Program-made: the position numbers and the translations under genes | The notes under the pieces: generated by a model | What the model saw: only the letters and a program-made list of their open reading frames with translations | The model's database searches: none | What the model was told of the DNA's origin: nothing | Shown: positions 44,212 to 52,945 of the stretch, in pieces | Position numbering within the stretch: position 1 is the first letter of the stretch | How the letters are laid out: each line of letters starts with the position of its first letter | DNA from: Parvimonas micra | GTDB taxonomy: Bacteria; Bacillota; Clostridia; Tissierellales; Peptoniphilaceae | Direction of reading: 5' to 3' | DNA length: 64,000 bases | Assembly (NCBI RefSeq): GCF_037482165.1 | Contig: NZ_CP148048.1 | Location: 310,001-374,000, forward strand

Positions 44212-44706
44212 ATGGCATTAAGAAATGTTAGAATTGACGGCGATCCTGTTCTTAGAAAAAAGGCAAGGAAAGTCGAAGTTATAGATGATAAAATAAAAAA
44301 TCTACTAGAGGATATGGTAGAAACTATGTATGATTCAGATGGAGTTGGACTTGCATGTCCTCAAATTGGAATTTTAAAAAGACTTGTAACGATAGATGTC
44401 GGAGATGAAAACGGATTACTTAAAATGATAAATCCTGAAATTTTAGAAAGTTCCGGAGAACAAGTTGGACCTGAAGGCTGTCTTTCAATTCCGGATGTGA
44501 GAGGTTTTGTAAAAAGACCTGAAAAAGTAAAATTCAAATATACAGATATTGATGGAAACGAACAAATTATTGATGCAACAGGACTTTTAGCTGTTTGTGT
44601 ATGTCATGAAATAGATCACTTAAATGGAATTTTATTTACAGATTTAGCTTTAGATGGAGAAGAAGCTGAAATGTATGAAAAATTGTATTATGGTGAGGAA
44701 GAATAA
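44212..44706 (+). CDS. def: peptide deformylase
   Basis: Removes the formyl group from new proteins. The 164-residue protein has the three metal-site motifs: GVGLACPQIG (GxGxAAxQ type, with Cys for the second Ala), EGCLSIPD with the Cys ligand, and CHEIDHLNG (HExDH) with the two His ligands and catalytic Glu. AAGGAGG precedes the ATG. Its stop overlaps fmt (TAATG), which joins the removal and addition of the formyl group in one operon. Confidence 0.95.
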   Translation: MALRNVRIDGDPVLRKKARKVEVIDDKIKNLLEDMVETMYDSDGVGLACPQIGILKRLVTIDVGDENGLLKMINPEILESSGEQVGPEGCLSIPDVRGFVKRPEKVKFKYTDIDGNEQIIDATGLLAVCVCHEIDHLNGILFTDLALDGEEAEMYEKLYYGEEE

Positions 44707-45629
44707 TGAAAAAAATAATTTTTATGGGAACTCCTGATTTTGCAGTTCCGCCTTTAGAAACTTTAAATGAAAATTTTGAAGTTTCCTTAGTTGTTTCCCA
44801 AAAAGACAAACTCAGAAATAGAAAAAAATTATTACCGACTCCGGTAAAGCAAAGAGCATTAGAACTCGGTCTTGAAGTCATAACTCCCGATAGTGTAAAA
44901 AGTGATGAATTTTTTGAAATTGTAAAAAAAATAAATCCTGATTTTATTGTCGTGGTGGCATTTGGACAGATAATTGATAAAAGATTAATCGACTTTATGC
45001 AAGGAAAAATTTTAAATATTCACGCTTCAATTTTACCAGAACTTAGAGGTTCTGCACCGATAAATTGGGCTATTGTAAACGGTCTAGAAAAGACAGGTGT
45101 TAGTATTATGTCAATAGATGTTGGACTTGATACGGGAGATGTTTTGGACATTGAAGAAACTGAAATTTCTGATTTAGATAATGCTGAAACACTTTATGAA
45201 AGATTATCGAAAATGGGTTCAAATTTGATTGTTAAAACTATTAATGACTTTGAGAATAACTATAAAAACAGAGTTAAACAGGGGGATAAATTTTCCTATG
45301 CTCCTATGATTAAAAAGGAAATGGGGAAACTTGATTTTAACGATACTTCAAGAAATATTTTCAACAAAATTAGAGGTTTTTATAATTGGCCTAGCACATT
45401 TTGTGAATATATGGGAGAAAATATAAAAGTTCATAGAGCTGAAATTTCAAATGAAAATCCAAATGAAAATGTCGGAACAATCTTTAAAGTTTCGGATGAT
45501 GCAATTTTTGTTAAAACTATGGATGGAAGTATAAAACTTTTAGAAATACAATTTTCAGGTAAAAAGAGAGTTTTAGTTAAAGACTATCTTCGTGGCAATT
45601 CTATAAAAGTTGGAGAAATTTTAAGATAA
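44706..45629 (+). CDS. fmt: methionyl-tRNA formyltransferase
   Basis: Formylates initiator Met-tRNA using 10-formyltetrahydrofolate. The 307-residue protein opens KKIIFMGTPDFAVPPLE, has NIHASILPELRGSAPINWAI near residues 107-126 with the catalytic Asn and His, and DVGLDTGD near 146-153 with the catalytic Asp. It overlaps def and rsmB by one base each. The initiator tRNA itself is encoded at 4203. Confidence 0.95.
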   Translation: MKKIIFMGTPDFAVPPLETLNENFEVSLVVSQKDKLRNRKKLLPTPVKQRALELGLEVITPDSVKSDEFFEIVKKINPDFIVVVAFGQIIDKRLIDFMQGKILNIHASILPELRGSAPINWAIVNGLEKTGVSIMSIDVGLDTGDVLDIEETEISDLDNAETLYERLSKMGSNLIVKTINDFENNYKNRVKQGDKFSYAPMIKKEMGKLDFNDTSRNIFNKIRGFYNWPSTFCEYMGENIKVHRAEISNENPNENVGTIFKVSDDAIFVKTMDGSIKLLEIQFSGKKRVLVKDYLRGNSIKVGEILR

Positions 45630-46933
45630 TGAGAAAACTTGCGGTTGAAATTCTTTGTGAAATAAAAGATGAAAATTCAAATTCAACAAATTTATTAAAT
45701 AAAAACACAAAAAATATTTCTGATTTAGATAGTAAATTTTTAAGAGAAGTTGTATATGGCACTTTGGAAAACAGAATTTATCTTGATTATATAATCAAAA
45801 AGCTCTGTAAATTAAGAATAAAAAAGTTCAACCCATATATATTAAACATTCTAAGAATTTCTATCTATCAGATTATTTTTATGGATAAAATTCCTGAATT
45901 TGCAATAATAAATGAGGCAGTTAATCTTACAAAAGTTTTTAAACTTAAAAAATTTTCTTCTTTTGTTAATGGATCTTTAAGAAATTTTTTAAGAAATAAA
46001 GAAGATTTTATGAAGATTCAAGTTGAGAGTGAAGAGGAAGCTATTTCCATAAAATACTCTGCAAATACGGATATTGTAAAAATATTACTTGCAGATTATG
46101 GAAGGGAAGAGACTATAAAAATTCTTGAAAATTCTATGTCCAAACCTCATTTTGCAATAAGAATTTCATCTTTTGAGAAAACGGAAGAAAAAGTTGTTAA
46201 GGACTTGGAAAAAGACGGATACAAGCTTAAAAAATCTGAAATTTCAAAACTTACTTATTTTGTAGAAAATCCGACTAATATATTGGAAACTGAAAGTTTT
46301 AAAAGTGGAGATTTTACGGTTCAAGATGTTGGAAGTATCTTAACGGGAGAAATTTTAGCTCCAAAAGAAAATTCAAAAGTTTTAGATATCTGTTCTGCAC
46401 CGGGTGGAAAAACTTGTCATCTAGCTTTTCAGATGAAAAATACAGGGGGAATTTTTGCAAATGATATTGTAAGGAGTAAATTAAAAAAGATAGAAGAAAA
46501 TTGTAAAAGACTTAATGTAAAAAATGTAAAATTATTAAATTTTGACGCTTCAATTTACAAAGAGGAATACAAAGAACAATTCGACTATATACTTTGTGAT
46601 GTGATTTGTTCAGGAATTGGGGTTATGGACAGAAAGCCCGAAATAAAATTATTCAGAAGCAAAGAAACTATTGATGAAATAATCAAATTGCAGAGAAAAA
46701 TTTTTGACAATGCAGTAGAATATCTCAAAGAAAAAGGGGAGATAGTTTACAGCACTTGCTCTGTTTTGAAATGTGAAAATGAAGAAAATGTCAAATATTT
46801 TTTAGAAAAACATAAAAATTTAAAAATAAAAGAAGTTGAATTTTTAGGCAAATCAGAAAAATTTATAAAATTATTACCTGAAAAACAAAAACATAATGGA
46901 TTTTTTATAATAAAATTTGTTAAAGAGAATTAA
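45629..46933 (+). CDS. rsmB: 16S rRNA (cytosine967-C5)-methyltransferase RsmB
   Basis: Methylates C967 of 16S rRNA. The 434-residue protein has an N-terminal NusB-like RNA-binding domain (about 1-130) and a Rossmann methyltransferase domain. SAM-binding LDICSAPGGKTCHLA starts near residue 252. The two catalytic cysteines are in DVICSGIG near 325 and YSTCSVLK near 374. In many Firmicutes rlmN, a phosphatase and a kinase follow this gene; here the operon stops at a terminator and accessory DNA begins. Confidence 0.94.
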   Translation: MRKLAVEILCEIKDENSNSTNLLNKNTKNISDLDSKFLREVVYGTLENRIYLDYIIKKLCKLRIKKFNPYILNILRISIYQIIFMDKIPEFAIINEAVNLTKVFKLKKFSSFVNGSLRNFLRNKEDFMKIQVESEEEAISIKYSANTDIVKILLADYGREETIKILENSMSKPHFAIRISSFEKTEEKVVKDLEKDGYKLKKSEISKLTYFVENPTNILETESFKSGDFTVQDVGSILTGEILAPKENSKVLDICSAPGGKTCHLAFQMKNTGGIFANDIVRSKLKKIEENCKRLNVKNVKLLNFDASIYKEEYKEQFDYILCDVICSGIGVMDRKPEIKLFRSKETIDEIIKLQRKIFDNAVEYLKEKGEIVYSTCSVLKCENEENVKYFLEKHKNLKIKEVEFLGKSEKFIKLLPEKQKHNGFFIIKFVKEN

Positions 46934-46964
46934 GGGATTGAGGACTAGTCTTAAATCTTTTTTT
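46932..46964 (+). terminator. terminator of the yicC-rsmB operon
   Basis: A 14-position stem (AAGGGATTGAGGAC against GTCTTAAATCTTTT, with G-U pairs and one mismatch) and a run of seven T. It starts on the rsmB stop codon. Confidence 0.7.
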
Positions 46965-47007
46965 ATAAGAAAATTGTCTTAATCAAAAATTAGTAAATCA
47001 GAAGGAA

Positions 47008-47106
47008 ATGACTCAAGACGATGAACTATTTAAGGATAAAATAAGTCAAAAGAGAAAAAAACTTAAAAATCTTGTACTATTTTATAGTGGATTAAAAAAT
47101 AATTAG
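47008..47106 (+). CDS. possible 32-residue peptide or gene remnant
   Basis: An ATG preceded by GAAGGA opens a frame for MTQDDELFKDKISQKRKK, a short basic stretch, ending LVLFYSGLKNN. It is too short to classify and may be the 5' remnant of a larger gene lost when the accessory island formed. The surrounding gap 46934-47253 otherwise holds only the rsmB terminator and the promoter of the next gene. Confidence 0.3.
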   Translation: MTQDDELFKDKISQKRKKLKNLVLFYSGLKNN

Positions 47107-47130
47107 AAAAATGAATATTTAGCTTGAGTA

Positions 47131-47160
47131 AAAGACAAAATGTAGGAAAAGTGATATAAT
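47131..47160 (+). promoter_or_regulatory. promoter of the EXLDI gene
   Basis: A perfect TATAAT (47155-47160) preceded by TGA, with AAGACA 18 bases upstream as a weak -35. Confidence 0.55.
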
Positions 47161-47164
47161 GAGA

Positions 47165-47228
47165 TGGACAAGAAATTGACAAATTGGAATTTGTTTTCCT
47201 TGGGTTCCTTGATTTTCACTTTTGTCCA
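47165..47228 (+). promoter_or_regulatory. structured leader of the EXLDI gene
   Basis: TGGACAA and TTGTCCA close a 64-base segment that starts five bases after the -10. Inside are the short inverted repeats AAATT/AATTT and GGAA/TTCC. It could be an operator or an RNA structure that controls translation; the ribosome site (TGGAGG) is 16 bases further on. Confidence 0.4.
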
Positions 47229-47253
47229 ATTTTTGAATATATGGAGGTAATTT

Positions 47254-47622
47254 ATGGAATATAAAGAAATAAAATTAAACGTTTCAAATAATAAAATCAG
47301 AGAATATAAGCAATTTGAAGGCATGAAATTATATTCTGATTTTTTCAAATCTGAAGACGGAAGAAAATTAACTAATAAAAGAGTATATGTTACAAGAAAA
47401 CAAAATTATGTTTATTATGAAAGAACGGATGTAAATTGGAATTATTGGTCAAATAAAGATAGTTATAATTCAGATTTTATTCCAGATAATGTTGAACATG
47501 ATATTATTTTTGAGATTTCTTCAGAACTAAGCACCTTTAGTAAACATTTAGGAAAAGAACTGATTGAAAAAATAGAGTTAAAATATAAAAATGGAGAGAT
47601 TTTAGAAATATTAGACATTTAA
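47254..47622 (+). CDS. EXLDI family protein
   Basis: A 122-residue soluble protein. Its start (EYKEIKLNVSNNKIREYKQFEGMKLYSD read in parts) and its C-terminal EILEILDI match my memory of the EXLDI family (TIGR04342), named for that ending and common in Firmicutes accessory DNA. The function is unknown. TGGAGG precedes the ATG and it has its own extended -10 promoter. It is the first gene of a small island behind rsmB that also has a TnpW-like gene. Confidence 0.7.
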   Translation: MEYKEIKLNVSNNKIREYKQFEGMKLYSDFFKSEDGRKLTNKRVYVTRKQNYVYYERTDVNWNYWSNKDSYNSDFIPDNVEHDIIFEISSELSTFSKHLGKELIEKIELKYKNGEILEILDI

Positions 47623-47796
47623 TCCACTGGTTTAATTATAGTAATTATTAAAATATAAGATTTTTATACTCATATATTTAAATCTCGGATTGTAGAAGCG
47701 AAACAATTAAATAAAACCATTGAAGAGGAAGTAAAAGCAAATAGCCGATATTTCCTTTTTTGTTGTCAAAAATTAAAAAAACGGAAAGGAGAATTT

Positions 47797-48021
47797 ATGG
47801 AGGAACTGAAAAATAGAGATAGAAAAGGCATTAGTACAAAGAGAAAGATTGGAAAGACCACCTATGAGGTTGTTGTCCACTTCAATGAAAATGCGACTGA
47901 AACAATGCAAGATAAGCTGACAAGAATAATGTTGATGGAGTTTCGGAGAAAATCGAACGAAAAAAAGATGATTTTGATTAAAAAGTCCTTGACAAGTTGT
48001 TACAGGAATGATAAATTGTAA
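47797..48021 (+). CDS. TnpW-like transposon-encoded protein
   Basis: A 74-residue protein. Its segment KRKIGKTTYEVVVHFNENATETMQDKLTRIM matches in pattern the small TnpW proteins carried by Tn4451-type mobilisable elements of clostridia (IGxTTYxVxxxF then ET-x-x-DKLxRL). GGAAAGGAGAA precedes the ATG. No resolvase, relaxase or other transposon gene remains nearby, so this is a relic. The frame continues upstream without stop (from about 47672), so the present ATG may not be the ancestral start. The C-terminus after residue 50 looks unrelated to the family. Confidence 0.6.
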   Translation: MEELKNRDRKGISTKRKIGKTTYEVVVHFNENATETMQDKLTRIMLMEFRRKSNEKKMILIKKSLTSCYRNDKL

Positions 48022-48119
48022 ATTTTCCTGTTTTTGTTTTTATATTTGGAATAGTTAGTTTCCAATATTTCTAAAATGTAAGATTTATAGTAATTAATAA
48101 ATTGTTTTGGAGAAAATTT

Positions 48120-48385
48120 ATGGAATTTAATAAAGATAAATGGATAAAAGACGGTAAGATTCTAAATATGCAAAAAAAAAACAAAAAGATAAATATGAAC
48201 TTTTTGTTTATTTAGCTTCTATTTGTTTTGATGAGAGAAAATATAAAGAAAAAGAAATTAATGAAATTTTAAAGAAATACTATGCAGATTTTTGCTATTT
48301 GAGAAGATATATGGTTGACTTCAAACTTTTAAAAAGGACTGATGATGGAAGCGAGTATTTCTTTGATAAGTCGGTATTAGATTGA
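48120..48385 (+). pseudogene. DUF2087-type protein, frameshifted at a poly-A tract
   Basis: From ATG 48120 (after TTGGAG) the frame reads MEFNKDKWIKDGKILNMQKK and then stops early. It fails at a run of ten A (48172-48181). One more A restores a frame that continues QKDKYELFVYLASICFDERK to ADFCYLRRYMVDFKLLKRT and ends at UGA 48383. The latter part has the look of the DUF2087 wing domain (a basic LRRYMVDxxLL helix). It is either a pseudogene, a phase-variable gene, or one expressed by slippage on the A tract. A base-calling error in the homopolymer is also possible. Confidence 0.6.
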
Positions 48386-48403
48386 ATTTAGTAGAGAAAT
48401 GTT

Positions 48404-48429
48404 AAAGGAGCTTTTTATAAAGCTCCTTT
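48404..48429. terminator. terminator hairpin between convergent genes
   Basis: AAAGGAGCTTT and AAAGCTCCTTT flank a four-base loop. The T run is short on either side, so efficiency is uncertain. The stop of the minus-strand radical SAM gene (48415) lies in the stem. Confidence 0.6.
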
Positions 48430-49332
48430 GTCCTTTTTGTAGTTTATTCCTTGATATGAATTTCTTTGTTTTAGAATTTTACTAATTTCTCCAATTGTTT
48501 TAATTTTATCTTTTGACCAAAGGGGAGCAACAAGTTTTTCTTTGTCACCATCTCCTGTGAGCCTGTGAATAATTATGTCTTTGTCTAAATTTTCTATTGC
48601 CATAATCAAAGCATCTATATATTCATCCCAAGTTATTACTTTGAAATTATTTTTTAAGGATTCCTCATATAGTTCACAATCGTTCTGAATATAAAGACTG
48701 TGAATTTTAATTCCCCAAGGCTTTTTGCTATTCACATAATCAATTGTATTTTTATAATCTTTTGCTGTTTCATTTGGAAGTCCGAAAATTATATGAAAGA
48801 TAGTTTTTATATTTAATTCCTTAAGCTTTTTCACACAATTTTCAAATGTTTTTGTACTGTATCCAATATTCATATTATTTCTTGTTTTTTCATTTGAGCT
48901 TTGTAATCCAAGCTCAATCCAGACTTCAATTTTTTCATTCAGTTCTGCAAGTAAATTATAAATATCTTCATTGAAACAGTCTGCTCTTGTAGCTATGGAT
49001 AGCACTTTGACATTTGGAAAATTTATTGCCTCATAGTACATTTTCCTTAGTTCTTTTACAGGTAAAAAAGTATTTGTATAGCTTTGAAAGTAGGCAATAT
49101 AACCATTGCTTTTATCTTTTTCTTTTAAAAAATTAATTTGAGCATTTAATTGTTCTGTTATTGATTTTCTTTTTGTGGTAAATTCTCCACTTCCAGTTTC
49201 TGAGCAAAATTTGCAGCCTTTTTTTCCATTTTTTCTATTTGGACAAGAAAACCCTCCATCGATGGAGAGTTTTAAAAGTCTTGAGCCGAATTTTTTCTTT
49301 AGATAAGAACTTAAATCATTATATCTTTGCAT
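48415..49332 (-). CDS. TIGR01212-family radical SAM protein (YtqA-like)
   Basis: A 305-residue radical SAM enzyme of unknown reaction. The Fe-S motif is CPNRKNGKKGCKFC near residues 30-43; the long gap between the first two Cys is typical of this Elp3-like family. The start LKLSIDGGFSCPNR and the IWIELGLQSSNEKT block fit as well. It starts one base after the stop of the MreB-like gene, so the two are co-transcribed. YtqA relatives are suspected to act on RNA, but no substrate is proven to my knowledge. Confidence 0.88.
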   Translation of the reverse strand: MQRYNDLSSYLKKKFGSRLLKLSIDGGFSCPNRKNGKKGCKFCSETGSGEFTTKRKSITEQLNAQINFLKEKDKSNGYIAYFQSYTNTFLPVKELRKMYYEAINFPNVKVLSIATRADCFNEDIYNLLAELNEKIEVWIELGLQSSNEKTRNNMNIGYSTKTFENCVKKLKELNIKTIFHIIFGLPNETAKDYKNTIDYVNSKKPWGIKIHSLYIQNDCELYEESLKNNFKVITWDEYIDALIMAIENLDKDIIIHRLTGDGDKEKLVAPLWSKDKIKTIGEISKILKQRNSYQGINYKKDKGAL

Positions 49333-49333
49333 A

Positions 49334-50392
49334 TTATCTCTTTCTTAATTGTTCTTTTTGTTCTAAAACATGTCGTTTTAATTCGTCTAAATATTCTATT
49401 TCATCATTTGAAAAATCAACATTCTTCAAAAATCTTCCTGCACCTTTTATTACCATTAATTCAGGATTTTCTGGGTTTAAAACTTCTAAACGAGTTCTAT
49501 CTGTTATCAATTCAACAAGACCAGGAATTTGAGATGTACCTCCAGTAAGAATTAAACCTTTTTCAGAAATATCTGCAATTAATTCAGGAGGAGTTTTTTC
49601 CAAAGTTTCTGTTATAGCATTTAAAATTTTATTTAATGTCATTCCAATCGCATGTGCAATATCTGAATCATTTACAAAAATATGCATTGGAAGACCATTC
49701 ATAACATTTCTTCCTTTAATTTCATACATTGAACCGTCATTAGTAGGATAGGCTCTTGCAGCTGATAATTTGATAATTTCTGCAGTATTTTCTCCTATTA
49801 ACATATTATATCTTGTACGAATGAAGTCTGCGATTGCTTGGTCAATTGTATTTCCACCTACATTTAAACTTTTTGCAATGATTATTTCACCATTAGAAAT
49901 AATAGAAATATCTGTTTTTCCTGCTCCGATATCAACAACCATAGTACCTGATGGATCGTTTATATTTACACCACAACCTATTGCGGCAGTTATTGTTTCT
50001 TCTAAAAGTACAACATTATTAGCCCCTGCAAGTTTTACAGCTTGAGTTATTGCTCTTTTTTGTACTTGAGTCAATTCACTGGCAATACAGACTAAAACAT
50101 TAGGTCTAAAAAAGTTTTTTCCAACAGATTTTTTTATTGCTCTTTTTATAATAGCTTCTGTTGCATTAAAATCTACAATATTTCCTGCAATTACTGGCCT
50201 TTTTGCAACTACATTTCCTGGAATACGTCCTAATAATTTTTTTGCAGTTTCTCCATAATTTAAAATTTTATTTTTATAAGTATCCATAGTAACCACAGAT
50301 GGCTCATTCACTACGATACCTTTATTTTCAACGAAAGTTACTACCTTTGATGTTCCAAAATCAATGGCAAGAGTTTTTCTAAAATACTTCAT
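49334..50392 (-). CDS. MreB-like actin homologue
   Basis: A 352-residue actin-fold protein. The phosphate-1 loop is AIDFGTSKV near residues 9-17, phosphate-2 MVVDIGAGKTDISII near 151-165, and the adenosine motif LILTGGTSQIPGL near 290-302. These and the length match the MreB/Mbl family that guides side-wall synthesis in rods. It lacks mreC and mreD neighbours, and the C-terminus has an extra charged tail (DELKRHVLEQKEQLRKR). It is coupled to a radical SAM gene. It is either a true MreB or a divergent paralogue with another role. Confidence 0.85.
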   Translation of the reverse strand: MKYFRKTLAIDFGTSKVVTFVENKGIVVNEPSVVTMDTYKNKILNYGETAKKLLGRIPGNVVAKRPVIAGNIVDFNATEAIIKRAIKKSVGKNFFRPNVLVCIASELTQVQKRAITQAVKLAGANNVVLLEETITAAIGCGVNINDPSGTMVVDIGAGKTDISIISNGEIIIAKSLNVGGNTIDQAIADFIRTRYNMLIGENTAEIIKLSAARAYPTNDGSMYEIKGRNVMNGLPMHIFVNDSDIAHAIGMTLNKILNAITETLEKTPPELIADISEKGLILTGGTSQIPGLVELITDRTRLEVLNPENPELMVIKGAGRFLKNVDFSNDEIEYLDELKRHVLEQKEQLRKR

Positions 50393-50551
50393 AAAAATCC
50401 CCTAAAAATCTCCTATCTATTTTACTTTATATATTATCAGAATAATTTCTAGATAATTATATTTTTTAAATTTATTTTAAACCAAAATACACTACTATAA
50501 TTTTACACTAAAATTAGCTTATAGTAAAGGGCATTTTTCATATAAAAAAAT

Positions 50552-50580
50552 TTGATAAAATTTATATGTTGTAGTAAAAT
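50552..50580 (+). promoter_or_regulatory. promoter of the SAF-dehydrogenase operon
   Basis: TTGATA (50552-50557), 17 bases, TAAAAT (50575-50580). Confidence 0.65.
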
Positions 50581-50616
50581 AAGAATGATAAAATTAATAT
50601 TGATATGGAGGACTTT

Positions 50617-51909
50617 ATGTTTAGAATGAAAAACAAACTTAACAATTTATATAATGCAAATAAAGAAGTTAAGTTTGCGCTTATTGGAGCTGGGAAAATG
50701 GGGAAAGGACTTGTTAATCAACTTTCTAGAATTAAAGGTCTTACAAGTTCTGTTGTAATAGATGAAAAACCAGAAAAAGCTATGGAAGCTCTTATTTCTT
50801 CCGGCGTTAGAAAGTCAGATATTACTACAAGTGATAATATAAAAATAATTGAAAATTCTATAAAAAATGGTATGTATGTCGTTTCTGATGATTATACTAT
50901 TGCTTGCAAATTACAAGATATAAAAGGGGTTGTTGATGCAACTGGGAATCCTCCTTTTGGTGCGATTTTAGCAATGGATGCAATTGAAAATAGAAAACAT
51001 ACAATTATGTTGAATGTTGAATGTGATGCAGTTATTGGACCGTATTTATTCAATTTAGCAAAAAAGAAAAATGTTATTTATACTGGATCTGCTGGAGATG
51101 AACCAGGTGCAATAATGGAACTTGCAGATTTTGCTTTAGGTGCAGGTTTTAAACTTCTTGCAGTTGGAAAGGGAAAGAATAATCCGCTTAATCATTATAT
51201 TACAGAAGATGAAGTCAGAGAAGAGGCGATTTCAAAGGGACTTTATCCAAAAATGCTTGCAGGCTTTATTGATGGAACTAATACTATGATTGAACTTACA
51301 AGTGCTGCGAATGCCTTAGGATTTATTCCTGATGTTATCGGCTGTCATGGACCAAATGCTACACCTGCAGAACTAGCTAAAATTTTTTCTCTTAAAGAGC
51401 AAGGAGGAATTTTAAATAATTATAAGACTGTGGATTTTGCTTTTGGAGTAGCACCAGGAGTTTATGCTATCGTAACAAGTGATAGTGACGAAGTTCATGA
51501 TTTAATGAAGTATTTAAAAATGGGTGATGGCCCAAATTATGCTATATACAGACCTTATCATTTAACAAGTCTAGAAACACCAATAACTATATATAATGCA
51601 ATTGTTGAAAAAGAATCAACTATTGTCCCAGCTTGTGGACAAGTTTCAGATACAATTACAGTTGCAAAAAGAGATTTGAAAGCAGGAGAAATTTTAGAGG
51701 GAATTGGTGGAAAATCCGTTTTTGGTAAAATAACAAGCCATGCAGATCAAAAAAATAGAAATCTTTTGCCAATTGCTATGATTACTAAAAAAACTAAGTT
51801 AAAAGTTGATGTTAAAAAAGATGAGCTTATTACTCTTGATATGGTTGAATTGGATGAAGACCATATTATAACTAAACTTAGAAGAAAGCAAGATAAATTA
51901 GGACTTTAG
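50617..51909 (+). CDS. SAF-domain oxidoreductase (COG4091-type, homoserine dehydrogenase-like)
   Basis: A 430-residue protein with an N-terminal Rossmann fold (FALIGAGKMGKGLVNQL near residues 20-36) followed by a homoserine-dehydrogenase-like catalytic part (TGSAGDEPGAIMELADFALGAG read in parts). A C-terminal SAF domain lies at about 345-425 (VAKRDLKAGEILEGIGG). This layout is that of COG4091, proposed dehydrogenases in sugar-acid or polyol breakdown; the substrate is unknown. I start at ATG 50617, after TGGAGG; the ATG at 50605 overlaps that site. No sugar operon adjoins it. The gene after it starts within ten bases. Confidence 0.75.
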   Translation: MFRMKNKLNNLYNANKEVKFALIGAGKMGKGLVNQLSRIKGLTSSVVIDEKPEKAMEALISSGVRKSDITTSDNIKIIENSIKNGMYVVSDDYTIACKLQDIKGVVDATGNPPFGAILAMDAIENRKHTIMLNVECDAVIGPYLFNLAKKKNVIYTGSAGDEPGAIMELADFALGAGFKLLAVGKGKNNPLNHYITEDEVREEAISKGLYPKMLAGFIDGTNTMIELTSAANALGFIPDVIGCHGPNATPAELAKIFSLKEQGGILNNYKTVDFAFGVAPGVYAIVTSDSDEVHDLMKYLKMGDGPNYAIYRPYHLTSLETPITIYNAIVEKESTIVPACGQVSDTITVAKRDLKAGEILEGIGGKSVFGKITSHADQKNRNLLPIAMITKKTKLKVDVKKDELITLDMVELDEDHIITKLRRKQDKLGL

Positions 51910-51917
51910 GAGAAAGT

Positions 51918-52934
51918 ATGGAAATTATTTCAAAATATAAGAATAAAATTGCAATGGGAATTTTTACCATTGCAGTAATTATATTTATTATATTTTTAAG
52001 TTTAAAATTCTCAGGTAATTCTAATAAAGAAGTAACTTATGATTTTTCAAAACCATATAGTAAAATTGAATTTATTAAAGATGAAATGTATATCTTCGAA
52101 AAAAATAAATTTTCAAGATTTAATAAAAATGGAAAACTTAAATTAGAAAAAGATATTGAGAATAATGGTAAAATTAGAGTTTCTAATGATGTTATCTATT
52201 CATTGATGAGTAATGAAATAATTATGTATAGTAAGAACTTTGATGAGATTAAACGTGTTTCATTGGATAATGAAATTGAGGACTTTTTTATTGAAAATAA
52301 TAAAATTATTCTAATCAATAATACGAGTTTTAAAATTTATGATGAGAATTTAAGTGAATTGTATACAAATGATGATGTGCAAAATCCTGGATATATAAAA
52401 TTTTCAAAAAGTAAAAATAATTTTGCATATACAGATTATGTAAAATCGGAAAATTCAATTAAATCTAGATTTCATATTTTGAATTCAAAAGATAAGTCAA
52501 CTGTTTGCGATTTTACATTTTTTAATGAATTTATAATAGAATTTGGATTTGTAAATGATTCAGATGATAAACTTTTTGTTGCTACAAATGAAAAATTATA
52601 CCTTTTTGAAAAAAATATTATAAAGAGTCAATACTATATAAAAAATTTAAAAAATGTTATCTATGATTCTGGAAAGATTTATTTATTTTCTGATGATTTA
52701 AAAGTTTTTAATGCTAAGGATTTGACACTAGAAAAAACTGTTGAAATTGGTAATGACTATGTAAAATCTTATATTTTAAGTAAAGAAATTCTTTTAGTCA
52801 AAAATAATGGGTATGTATTAGTTGATAAGTCTAGTTTAAAAAAGAAAGAATTTTCAGCTGAGATAATAGATTCTATTCAAAGTGAAGATTCAGTATATTT
52901 GATTCAAAAAGACAAATACAAAAAAATAAAATAG
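51918..52934 (+). CDS. membrane-anchored protein, possible beta-propeller
   Basis: A 338-residue protein with one N-terminal membrane segment (about residues 10-30, IAMGIFTIAVIIFIIFLSL) and a large outer domain. That domain repeats short strands of the type KIYLFSDDLKVFNAKDL and EKLYLFEKNIIKSQYY, which suggests a beta-propeller. I recognise no named family. AGGAGAAAG precedes the ATG. It lies nine bases after the SAF-domain gene and 12 before the DUF3343 gene, so one operon is likely. Confidence 0.65.
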   Translation: MEIISKYKNKIAMGIFTIAVIIFIIFLSLKFSGNSNKEVTYDFSKPYSKIEFIKDEMYIFEKNKFSRFNKNGKLKLEKDIENNGKIRVSNDVIYSLMSNEIIMYSKNFDEIKRVSLDNEIEDFFIENNKIILINNTSFKIYDENLSELYTNDDVQNPGYIKFSKSKNNFAYTDYVKSENSIKSRFHILNSKDKSTVCDFTFFNEFIIEFGFVNDSDDKLFVATNEKLYLFEKNIIKSQYYIKNLKNVIYDSGKIYLFSDDLKVFNAKDLTLEKTVEIGNDYVKSYILSKEILLVKNNGYVLVDKSSLKKKEFSAEIIDSIQSEDSVYLIQKDKYKKIK

Positions 52935-52945
52935 GAGGGATTTTT

